Assembly (NCBI RefSeq): GCF_017355885.1 | Contig: NZ_JAFEUU010000004.1 | Span: 297,883 to 361,882, forward strand | Direction of reading: 5' to 3' | DNA from: Sabulicella rubraurantiaca | Lineage (GTDB): Bacteria; Pseudomonadota; Alphaproteobacteria; Acetobacterales; Acetobacteraceae | DNA: 64,000 bases | Shown here: piece by piece, positions 57,132 to 64,000 of the stretch | Position numbering within the stretch: position 1 is the stretch's first letter | Layout: each line of letters starts with the position of its first letter | The notes under the pieces: generated by a model | Told to the model about the DNA's origin: nothing | The model's input: only the letters and a program-made list of their open reading frames with translations | Database searches by the model: none | Translations under genes and position numbers: made by a program

Positions 57132-57133
57132 CG

Positions 57134-57985
57134 TCAGGCGCCTTCGGGGCGGCGGGCGGCGACGGCGGCAATGCCCTCGCTCACCGCCTCGCGCAGCCGG
57201 GGATGGAGGTGCGGGTTCGCCGCGACCACGTTCCCCTCCGCATAGGCGTCGCCGCCATCCGGAGAGGAGGCATAGCCACCCGCTTCCCGCACTATGACGA
57301 GGCCGGCGGCAATGTCCCACTTGTTCAGGCCGAGTTCCCAGAACCCGTCGTAACGGCCGGCCGCGAGCCAGGCGAGGTCGAGCGCCGCGGAGCCGAAGCG
57401 GCGGATGCCCGAGACCTGCGGCATCAGCCGCGCCAGGGTCTGCACGAACTCACCCTTGCGCGGGACGGCGGCGAAGGGAATGCCGGTGGCGAAGAGCGCT
57501 TGGGTCATGTCCCGCCGTCCCGACACGCGCAGGCGGCGGTCGTTCAGGAAGGCGCCCATGCCCTTCTCGGCCCAGAACAGCTCGTCGGCGGCGGGATTAT
57601 AGATGACGCCCGCGACCACTTCGGATTTGCCCTCGCCGGTGCGCTTCTCGATGCCGACGGAGATGGCCCAGTGCGGGATGCCGTGCAGGAAGTTGGTGGT
57701 GCCGTCCAGCGGGTCCACCACCCAGCGCCACTCCCAGTCCTTGTCGCCGGAGGCGCCGCTTTCCTCCATCAGAAAGGCGAAGCCGGGGCGGGCGCGGGAC
57801 AGATCCTCGCGCAGCGTGCGCTCGGCCCGCATATCCGCCTCGGAGACGAAGTCGCCGGGCGCCTTGGACTGGACCTGAAGCTGCTCCACCTCGCCGAAGT
57901 CGCGCAGGAGGCGGCGGCCCGCCTTGCGGACGGCCGAGACGACGACGTTGAGCGCGGGGGAAAGGCGGGGCGAGGCGCCGGACAT
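57134..57985 (-). CDS. suhB: Inositol monophosphatase family protein (SuhB type)
   Basis: A 283-aa Mg-dependent phosphatase. Metal motifs: DFVSEADMRAE, MEESG, VVDPLDGTTNFLHGIPHW and the C-terminal NKWDIAAGLVIVREAGG. Hydrolyses inositol-1-phosphate or related substrates; SuhB also has an rRNA maturation role in some bacteria. Located between efp and the envelope-motor genes, an arrangement common in alphaproteobacteria. Confidence 0.92.
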   Translation of the reverse strand: MSGASPRLSPALNVVVSAVRKAGRRLLRDFGEVEQLQVQSKAPGDFVSEADMRAERTLREDLSRARPGFAFLMEESGASGDKDWEWRWVVDPLDGTTNFLHGIPHWAISVGIEKRTGEGKSEVVAGVIYNPAADELFWAEKGMGAFLNDRRLRVSGRRDMTQALFATGIPFAAVPRKGEFVQTLARLMPQVSGIRRFGSAALDLAWLAAGRYDGFWELGLNKWDIAAGLVIVREAGGYASSPDGGDAYAEGNVVAANPHLHPRLREAVSEGIAAVAARRPEGA

Positions 57986-58056
57986 GACAGCGTTCCTGAT
58001 AGGTTTGGGCAGGTTCGGCGCGGGCGGCCCGCCGCCGCCCGGCCGGGTTTGGGGCG

Positions 58057-58626
58057 TCAGCCCTTGGCGCGCTCGATGTAGGAAGCGTCCTCGGTGCGGA
58101 CCACGATCTTCTCGCCGGCCGTGATGAAGGGCGGCACCATGGTCTTCACGCCGTTCACAAGAATCGCCGGCTTGTAGGAAGAGGAGGCGGTCTGCCCCTT
58201 CACCACCGGGTCGGCCTCGGCGATCTCGAGCGTCACCGTCTCGGGCAGGTCCATGGAGACGGGGTCGCCCTCGATCAGGCGGACATTCACCGTCATGTTC
58301 TCCTGCAGGAAGGGCAGGCGGTCGCCGAGGATGGCGGAGGGGACCTGCGTCTGCTCGTAGGTCTCGGGGTCCATGAGGACGAGGTTCTCGCCATCGGCAT
58401 AGGAGTAGGTGAACTCCTTGTCCTCGGTCGTCAGCCGCTCGACCGTGTCGGCGGTACGCCAGCGCTGGTCCTTCTTGGCGCCGGTCTTGATGTTGCGCAT
58501 CTCCACCTGGATCACGGCGGCGCCCTTGCCGGGGATCATGATGTTCTGCTTGAGGATGGTGTAGCGCTGGCCTTCGAACTCGATGACCATGCCGGCACGC
58601 ATCTGGTTGGCCTGCATCTTCGCCAT
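58057..58626 (-). CDS. efp: Elongation factor P
   Basis: A 189-aa EF-P that helps ribosomes through polyproline. The three OB-like domains are present; the modification-site Lys is in MIPGKGAAV (about residue 34), and the C-terminal signature ITAGEKIVVRTEDASYIERA is intact. ATG 58626 gives MAKMQANQMRAG. Several Pro-run proteins in this window (Pro-rich OmpA-like protein, PEEP-repeat protein) would need EF-P. Confidence 0.96.
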   Translation of the reverse strand: MAKMQANQMRAGMVIEFEGQRYTILKQNIMIPGKGAAVIQVEMRNIKTGAKKDQRWRTADTVERLTTEDKEFTYSYADGENLVLMDPETYEQTQVPSAILGDRLPFLQENMTVNVRLIEGDPVSMDLPETVTLEIAEADPVVKGQTASSSYKPAILVNGVKTMVPPFITAGEKIVVRTEDASYIERAKG

Positions 58627-58749
58627 GGGCGGCCGCCTTCGTCGCTGGTGGGGTTGATTGGGTGGCGCGGGATTACACGGGGGGGCGCGTTTGGGCAACC
58701 CGGACCCCCTTGCGGCGGCTCGCCGGGGCGTCTAGGGAAGCGCCGGAGC

Positions 58750-58824
<75 letters not shown>

Positions 58825-58891
58825 TCCCCTTCCCGATCCGGCATTTGGGCTCGCCTCGGCGCGGCTGCTCCTACCTGCCTTCGGCCAGCCC

Positions 58892-60130
58892 TCACATGAT
58901 CAGCGGGAAGCGGATGGTGATGCTGGTTCCGCGCTCGGGACTCTCGAACTCGATCTCGCCTCCGAGCTGCCGGGCAAGCTGGCCGAGGAGTTCGAGCCCC
59001 TGCCCGCCCCCCTCGGAATGCCTCGCCTTGCTGGGCAAGGCGCCAATGCCGCGCCCGTCATCGGCGACCGTCAGCGCGGCCTCGGCACGCGCCTCGTCGG
59101 CTACGAGGGTGACGCGCACGGCGCCGCCTTCCTGCCCTTCCGGATAGGCATATTTGGCGGCGTTGGTGACAAGCTCGTTCGTGGCCAGCCCCACTGCGAC
59201 CGCCTTGTCGAAGGGCAGCACGCATTCCTCCAGCGCGGTCTCGATGATGACCTTGCCTTCGAGACTCAATTCCAGACTGCCCAGGAGGGCGCGCAGATAG
59301 CCGGCAAGGTCGGTTCCCGTCCCGTCGCCGCGGCCTCCTGCCTCCGCCACGGTGAGGCGGTCCTGCGCCAGCGCGATCGCCGTGACGCGTTGCATCAGGC
59401 GCTCCAGCCGGCCTGCGCCGCGCGTGTCCTGCTCGGCCGTGGCCGCACGACGCTCGCGGGCCAGCATGGCCACCACCAGGGCGAGGTTGTTCTTGCTGCG
59501 GTGCTGCAGCTCCCGCAGCAGCACCACGCCGCGCTCGGCCTGCACCGCGGCCTCCGAGGCCGCGGCCTCGCTCCGCTCGATGGCATCCCTGCGCTGCAGG
59601 GCCCCCGCGATCAGGGCGGCCATCGCTTCCAGGAACTCGATGTCCGAATCGTCGAAATGCCCGGGCTCATTGCTGTCGGCCTCCAGCACGCCCCAGTTCA
59701 CGCCGTCGAAGGTGACCGGGACGTTCAGCAGGGACACGATGCCGTGCTCCGTGATCACGGGGTGCTGGCGGAACTCGGAGTGGCCACGGATGTCGTCGAT
59801 CACGACGGCCTGCCCGGTCTGGAGCGCCCGGCCGGAGGGCGAGGCCGGATCGGAGCCGAAGCGCGCCTTGCCCACGATACCGGGCCTCCACCCGACGCCG
59901 GCTTCCATGAGCAGGTCGCCCTGGTCTACGCGATAGCGCATCACCTTGGTGTGGCGGACGCCAGTAGCGCGGGCGACCTGCGCCACGGCACGCTGCAGCA
60001 GCGGCCGCACCTCCAGGTCTTCCAGGGCGATCCGGCCGAAATCCCGGAGGATGCGCTGGTGCATGCGCAGGCGCGCGGCGCTCTGGCTGAATTGCTCGGA
60101 CTTGCCGGTCGGCGGGGCTTCCTTGGCCAT
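58892..60130 (-). CDS. GAF-domain sensor histidine kinase (HisKA_2 type)
   Basis: A 412-aa soluble kinase: GAF domain about 28-180 (VRPLLQRAVAQVARATGVRH to VLEADSNEPGHFDDSD), HisKA_2 dimerisation region with phospho-acceptor His210 in ELQHRSKNNLALV, and a C-terminal ATPase domain (LATNELVTNAAKYAY, DDGRGIG). No membrane span. No response regulator is adjacent, so it is an orphan. HisKA_2 kinases often feed general stress response or chemosensory outputs in alphaproteobacteria. Confidence 0.87.
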   Translation of the reverse strand: MAKEAPPTGKSEQFSQSAARLRMHQRILRDFGRIALEDLEVRPLLQRAVAQVARATGVRHTKVMRYRVDQGDLLMEAGVGWRPGIVGKARFGSDPASPSGRALQTGQAVVIDDIRGHSEFRQHPVITEHGIVSLLNVPVTFDGVNWGVLEADSNEPGHFDDSDIEFLEAMAALIAGALQRRDAIERSEAAASEAAVQAERGVVLLRELQHRSKNNLALVVAMLARERRAATAEQDTRGAGRLERLMQRVTAIALAQDRLTVAEAGGRGDGTGTDLAGYLRALLGSLELSLEGKVIIETALEECVLPFDKAVAVGLATNELVTNAAKYAYPEGQEGGAVRVTLVADEARAEAALTVADDGRGIGALPSKARHSEGGGQGLELLGQLARQLGGEIEFESPERGTSITIRFPLIM

Positions 60131-60182
60131 GCCCGCTCAAACACACGAGGCCCGGGCCGGTTCGCCCGGGCGGACCCGCCTA

Positions 60183-61202
60183 TCAGTAGCGCTGGGTGAC
60201 GCGCGGCGTGGCGCGCGCATCGAAGCGCGTCCAGCCCGGCACCTCGGCAGCCAGGTTCACCTCGCGCCATTTCGGGTGACGCGGCGGGCGCAGAAACTCG
60301 TCGAAGCGCGACTGCAGCGCCTCCACGAAGCGCGCGACCTTGCGGTGCCGCTCCGTGCCCGGCGGCCAGGCATAGACGGCCATCACCGCCCCCACGGCAA
60401 TCGTTTCTACCTCCGACCCGTCCGCCACCAGCGCCGGATAGGCGGCATGTGTCAAAGCGGAAGGCAGGTAGGTTTCCATCAGGGCGGGCGTAGCGGGGAT
60501 GGGCAGGAAGCGCAGCCCGGAATCGGCCGGAACACCCGAGAAGATGCGCGCCGGGCTGCCGGCTACGAACATCATTGCCGCGATCTCCCCGGCGCGGAGC
60601 TTGGTCAGCGCCACGTCCTGGGTGTCGTGGGCGACGCGCGGCTGGACCCCCAGCGCCTCGAAGACGAGCGAGGCGGTCATCGCCGTGCCCGATCCCCTCC
60701 CATCCACGTTCACCACCTGGCCGGAAAGCTGCTCCGTCGAGGTGATGTCCGACCGCGCGAGGATGTGGATCTCCTCGTCGTAGAGCTTCGTGATGTACTG
60801 GATCAGGTGGTCCACGCCCGGCAGCAGCCGGTTCCGGCGCGCGAAGGCCAGCGCATCGGACTGCACGATGCCGATGTCGATGCCGCGCAGCAGCATAATG
60901 TCGTGGATGTTCTGGATCGAGCCCTTGCCGATGACCGGCACGATCCGCAGCTCATCGCTGTCGAGCACCGCGGCGAGGTCGGCAGCGAAGCGGACATAGG
61001 TCCCGTCCACCCCGCCCGAGATGACGCCCACCGTCCCGGCATTGGCCCGCGCGGTCATCGCGTTGAGGTTCAAGGGGGTGGTGCCGCCGGACCAGGGAGC
61101 GCCAGGTCCCCGCCCGGTGCCCTGTGCCAAGGCGGGCGCTGCCAGGGCGGCGAAGGCGCCACCCAGCAGGAAGCGGCGCGTGGCGGGGGTGGCGGGCTTC
61201 AT
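60183..61202 (-). CDS. TAXI-family solute-binding protein
   Basis: A 339-aa receptor of the TRAP-associated extracytoplasmic immunogenic (TAXI) family. Signal peptide with twin-arginine-type start (TRRFLLGGAFAALAAPALA); mature part includes GGVDGTYVRFAADLAAVL and IVQSDALAFARRN, VNVDGRGSGTAMTASLVFEAL. No TRAP permease (fused 4TM-12TM) is in the window, so it is an orphan receptor. ATGA overlap with the upstream repeat protein implies joint function or joint expression. Confidence 0.85.
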   Translation of the reverse strand: MKPATPATRRFLLGGAFAALAAPALAQGTGRGPGAPWSGGTTPLNLNAMTARANAGTVGVISGGVDGTYVRFAADLAAVLDSDELRIVPVIGKGSIQNIHDIMLLRGIDIGIVQSDALAFARRNRLLPGVDHLIQYITKLYDEEIHILARSDITSTEQLSGQVVNVDGRGSGTAMTASLVFEALGVQPRVAHDTQDVALTKLRAGEIAAMMFVAGSPARIFSGVPADSGLRFLPIPATPALMETYLPSALTHAAYPALVADGSEVETIAVGAVMAVYAWPPGTERHRKVARFVEALQSRFDEFLRPPRHPKWREVNLAAEVPGWTRFDARATPRVTQRY

Positions 61203-63292
61203 CTCGTCTGGCTCTCCAATTCGCGGATCCGTGGCGCGGCGTCCGTCGCGCCAAGCTCGGCCGCGCGGCGGTACCAGCGCAGCGCCTGCGCGGCGTCCGG
61301 CTGCAATCCGCGCGCACCGCGCGCCTCAAGGAAGCGCGGGTCATGTGTCTCGGCCAGCAACAGCGCGGCCGGCGCGTTCCCGGCCTGGGCAGCACGCTGC
61401 AGGAAGCGGCGCGCGCCCGAGATGTCACCCTGCTCCAGCAATCCCTGGCCGCGGCGCAGCATCAGGGCGACGACCTCCGGCGCAAGCGCGGCAGGCTGGG
61501 CGGGGCTCGCAGCCTCTCCCCTTGGTGCGGGCGTCGCGGCCGGGGCCGGCGTCACAGCCGGCACAGGAGACGGAGCCGGCGCGGGGGTGGGAGCCTGCAT
61601 GGAAGCCACTGCGGCAGGCGCAGCGGGCACAGGCGCTGGCGCGGGTGTCACGGCGGATGCGACAGGCGCAGGAGCCGGAACTGGCGCAGGCGCTGGAGCC
61701 ACGGCAACAGGTGCAGCGGGCGTACGAGCCGGTGCCTGAGCCGGGGCGGGAGGCACGGCGGCAGGTCCCGCTGGAGCCACGGCGCGCTGGGCCGGCGGCT
61801 CCGGAGCCTGGGCCAGGGCCGGTTCCTCCGGGATGGGCTCGGATCGCGGAGGGGCGGGCGCGGCTGGACGCTCCGCCAGAGCAGGTTCCTCAGGCAGCCG
61901 CTCGGCCGGGGGCGCGGGTCGCGCGATCTCACGCGGCGCTTCCGTGGCCGTGGGGGGCGCCGGGACCTCGGCCAACGCCGGTTCCTCGGGCATGGGCTCC
62001 ATCCGCTGCGCGGCGGGCGGTGAGGGTGGCGCCGCCTGCGGGGCAGGCTGAGGCGCAGCCGCGACGGCCGGCGCCTCCGGCATGGGTCGCGTCGGAGGAG
62101 TGGCCGATGCGGCCGGAGGCCGCGGCGCCTCAGCCAGTGGCGGCTCCTCCGGAATGGGCTCGGCCGGAGCCGCCAGGGTCGGTGCCGGCTCGGTCCTGGC
62201 TGGTGGCTGGGGCGCCTGCGTCCGGGCTGGTTCCTCCGGCGTGGGCTCCGCTGGTGCGGGCCGCTTCGCCTTCGCTGTGGGCCGCGGCCCACCTTCCCGG
62301 GAACTGCGCTTCTCGTCCGGTGGGGCGTTCTTCCCCGCCTGCACGGGCAGGGGCGCCTCGGGCGCGGGCGACGCGGCCTCGGTGACCGAGACGGACGCAA
62401 TGTGAGCAACTGGATGGGGTGCTGCGTCGGGACCCGGACCGGGCGCGGCGTCGCTGGTGGTCGTCTCCGAAACGGCGGCGAAGACGGGATGTGGCGGGCG
62501 CGGCGCGGGGGCGTCGGGGGAAGCGGATGCATCCTCCCGGTTCGTGAAGGACGTGGCGCGCCTCAGCACCGCATCGCTCAGGGTCGTCCAGCCCGCAGCC
62601 AGGAGGGCGGTTCCATGCTGGCTATCTTGCAGCAAGAAATTGCCTCGCGTGGCCGCGTAAAGCCCGCCGCCGCCCGCGACGACGAGTGCCGCGACAAGCG
62701 GCAGGGCCATCCGATGGGAGCGCGTCGGGCCAGGCGCCACGGGCGGATGCGCTTCGGTTTCTGCCTCAGCCTCCACCACGGCCGGGTTAGGCGCTTCCGC
62801 GGGAGCCGCGACGATGATGGGCTGCGTATCCTTGGCCCGCGCGACCTCCACGCGCGGGGCCGCGCCGGGACGGGGCACCGGCGCAAGCCCGGCCGGATGG
62901 AGCAGCCGCGCGACCTCCTCCTCCCACGGCAGGTCGTCCTGGATGGTGAGGGGTGGCTCCAGCGACATCGCCTGCTCGACCAGTGGTTCGAGCTGATAGG
63001 CATCCATCTCGCCGAAGAGGCGATGCGCGATGGGCAGAAACCCGGGATACGCGTCCGTGAAGCCGCTTTCGTCGAGGAAGTGGCGGAGGCGCTGCACCGC
63101 CTCATCCGTCCAGCGAGGCGCCATCTCCAGCAGGACGACGCCCTTGCCCGGCACCACGGCGACCAGATCCACGCCCGCGGGTCCGCGCCGCGTTCCACGC
63201 ACGAGGAGAAGCCCACCCGAGGTCCATTGTCCCGGGGGAATTGTTTGACCCGCCCTCACAGGTCTGGGGCTTGGCGGTCCTTCATCGTGCAA
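61199..63292 (-). CDS. Pro/Ala-rich PEEP-repeat protein with C-terminal Sel1-like repeats
   Basis: About 697 aa and unrecognised as a whole. N-terminal cytosolic domain (about 1-125, GLLLVRGTRRGPAGVDLVAV resembles a nuclease-related/NERD-like fold but lacks proof); one membrane helix (about 194-212, MALPLVAALVVAGGGGLYAA); a long Pro/Ala/Glu-rich region with five to six PxPEEPxLAxAPxPP repeats; and a C-terminal pair of TPR/Sel1-like helices (ARRFLQRAAQAGNAPAALLLAE and ALRWYRRAAELGATDAAPR). Start uncertain: TTG 63292 given, GTG 63259 alternative. Confidence 0.65.
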   Translation of the reverse strand: MHDEGPPSPRPVRAGQTIPPGQWTSGGLLLVRGTRRGPAGVDLVAVVPGKGVVLLEMAPRWTDEAVQRLRHFLDESGFTDAYPGFLPIAHRLFGEMDAYQLEPLVEQAMSLEPPLTIQDDLPWEEEVARLLHPAGLAPVPRPGAAPRVEVARAKDTQPIIVAAPAEAPNPAVVEAEAETEAHPPVAPGPTRSHRMALPLVAALVVAGGGGLYAATRGNFLLQDSQHGTALLAAGWTTLSDAVLRRATSFTNREDASASPDAPAPRPPHPVFAAVSETTTSDAAPGPGPDAAPHPVAHIASVSVTEAASPAPEAPLPVQAGKNAPPDEKRSSREGGPRPTAKAKRPAPAEPTPEEPARTQAPQPPARTEPAPTLAAPAEPIPEEPPLAEAPRPPAASATPPTRPMPEAPAVAAAPQPAPQAAPPSPPAAQRMEPMPEEPALAEVPAPPTATEAPREIARPAPPAERLPEEPALAERPAAPAPPRSEPIPEEPALAQAPEPPAQRAVAPAGPAAVPPAPAQAPARTPAAPVAVAPAPAPVPAPAPVASAVTPAPAPVPAAPAAVASMQAPTPAPAPSPVPAVTPAPAATPAPRGEAASPAQPAALAPEVVALMLRRGQGLLEQGDISGARRFLQRAAQAGNAPAALLLAETHDPRFLEARGARGLQPDAAQALRWYRRAAELGATDAAPRIRELESQTR
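61821..62249. repeat. Degenerate tandem repeat encoding PxPEEPxLAxAP units
   Basis: About six copies of GGTTCCTCCGGNATGGGCTC on the plus strand (near 61821, 61884, 61980, 62071, 62142, 62229), spaced 60-100 bases. On the minus strand they code for the Glu-Pro-x-Pro-Glu-Glu-Pro motif of the repeat protein. Confidence 0.75.
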
Positions 63293-63403
63293 GTCTTGAA
63301 TTCCCGGTCCTCAACCGCGGCGATCATAGCAAGGGATGCGATTTCATCGCCAGTCATATGATGACCATTTAGCCATCCGGTCCCCGGCTGTGACCTCCAT
63401 GCC

Positions 63404-63859
63404 TCAATACATCTGCTTGTCCGGCCGCGCCGCCCACTCCTCGAAGCCCTGCCACCCCTCCGCCGCCAGGATTCGGCGCATCGGCAGGCGGCGCTCCTCC
63501 AGCGGGCGCGACACCTCCTCGTAGATCGCGGCGTCGTCGAAGCCGATCCGCGCCGCCTCGGCGCGGCTGTTGCTGAAGACGATCTCCTTCATGCGCGCCC
63601 ACCACGCGGCGGCAAGGCACATCGGACAGGGCTCGCAGCTCGTGTAGAGGGTCGCGCCGTTGAGGTCGTGCGTGCCCATCCGCTGGCACGCATCGCGAAT
63701 CGCGACGATCTCAGCGTGCAGGGTCGGGTCGCGCCCCGGCACGACGTTGTTCGCTCCCTCGCCCAGCACTTCGCCACCGCGCGCCACCACGGCGCCGAAG
63801 GGCCCGCCCGCGCTCTTCGTCGCGAGCGCGATGGCGCGTCGCATCATGTCCTCGTCCAT
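63404..63859 (-). CDS. Nucleoside/guanine deaminase (CDA/dCMP zinc family)
   Basis: A 151-aa zinc deaminase: PTLHAEIVAIRDAC carries the His-Ala-Glu catalytic site and TSCEPCPMCLAAAWWARM the Cys pair. GGPFGAVVARGG and the C-terminal FEEWAARPDKQMY fit guanine deaminase (GuaD) rather than tRNA adenosine deaminase. No ribosome site is visible before ATG 63859; ATG 63844 behind GAGGA is an alternative. A transposon end lies about 20-30 bases upstream. Confidence 0.85.
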   Translation of the reverse strand: MDEDMMRRAIALATKSAGGPFGAVVARGGEVLGEGANNVVPGRDPTLHAEIVAIRDACQRMGTHDLNGATLYTSCEPCPMCLAAAWWARMKEIVFSNSRAEAARIGFDDAAIYEEVSRPLEERRLPMRRILAAEGWQGFEEWAARPDKQMY

Positions 63860-63890
63860 GCGGTGCAGGCTGGCCTAGAGCAGAATCCGC

Positions 63891-64000
63891 TCATTCGGGC
63901 TCGTACCCTGTCGCGGTGAAGTAGTTGGCGCACTCAGCTGGCGTGAAGGCCGGCAGTGCGTCGCGGATGGCATCCCAGAGGTCTTCGATGGTGCGGGCGG
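63891..64000 (-). mobile_element. IS630-family transposase, C-terminal fragment (continues beyond window)
   Basis: The minus-strand frame from the window edge reads TIEDLWDAIRDALPAFTPAE, then CANYFTATGYEPE and a stop at 63891. This is the characteristic C-terminus of IS630-type DDE transposases (DLWDAI...FTPAECxNYFxxxGY). A TA dinucleotide at 63876-63877, the IS630 target, is a candidate junction, but the terminal inverted repeat cannot be confirmed without the other end. Confidence 0.8.

Noticed and set aside
57986..58056. Terminator after efp
   Set aside because: G/C-rich inverted repeats exist in the 71-base spacer, but none has a T-tract and several alternative foldings are equally likely.
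60131..60182. Terminator hairpin GCCCGGGC repeat after the TAXI gene
   Set aside because: GCCCGGGC is self-complementary and occurs twice, but there is no T-tract, so I cannot call it a terminator with confidence.

Overview
The window is high-GC (roughly 70%) chromosomal DNA with very tightly packed genes. Gene content and order point to an alphaproteobacterium, most likely Acetobacteraceae of the Roseomonas type. The left-end block tat/scpB/scpA/M50 protease/nagZ/SPOR/argS/dgt with divergent erpA is a widely conserved alphaproteobacterial order. The urease, urea-transporter, FNR, EF-P and SuhB genes look vertically inherited. The genus is an inference from protein style; no rRNA is present. 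No gap between genes exceeds about 300 bases.

Layout. 1-9140 (minus): tatC (cut by the window edge), tatB, a lone Fe/polyamine-type ABC ATPase, scpB, scpA, site-2 protease, nagZ, SPOR protein, argS, dgt. 9160-10587: erpA-xthA (plus) and two very small minus-strand genes (54-aa membrane protein, 77-aa lipoprotein). 10633-14008 (minus): LtnD-like dehydrogenase, FAD monooxygenase, amidase. 14076-17496 (plus): unknown protein, lipoprotein, MFS exporter, Gfo/Idh/MocA oxidoreductase, RidA, strong terminator. 17826-20274: secreted CHAP protein, cysteine-dioxygenase-like protein, M20 hydrolase. 20426-24790: XRE regulator, znuC/znuB-type metal importer behind a Zur-like box, DUF445, MaoC. 24801-27691: hydratase, isolated EF-G.

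27877-39178 is a nitrogen block. urtABCDE (urea ABC importer, minus) diverges from ureDABCEFG (nickel urease, plus), followed by two overlapping crcB/fluC fluoride-channel genes. 39209-44083 (minus): aspartate aminotransferase and a complete potFGHI-like polyamine importer. 44297-48155 (plus) is an isolated tail-fibre/tail-spike-like cassette with no other phage genes; its first gene carries an apparent single-base frameshift. 48284-53795: FNR-type regulator, DUF892 ferritin-like protein, glycosyl hydrolase, glycosyltransferase-UDP-galactopyranose mutase fusion preceded by two palindromes, and upp. 53803-58626 (minus): efp, suhB, and a three-gene MotA/MotB-like envelope motor with an extraordinary coiled coil. 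58750-64000: tRNA-Thr(GGT), orphan histidine kinase, orphan TAXI receptor, a Pro/Ala repeat protein, a deaminase, and the 3' end of an IS630-type transposase at the right edge.

Genes are often coupled by four-base overlaps in which the start codon shares two bases with the upstream TGA. All four first bases (ATGA, GTGA, TTGA, CTGA) appear to be used. Many true starts are therefore GTG, TTG or probably CTG, and differ from the first ATG.
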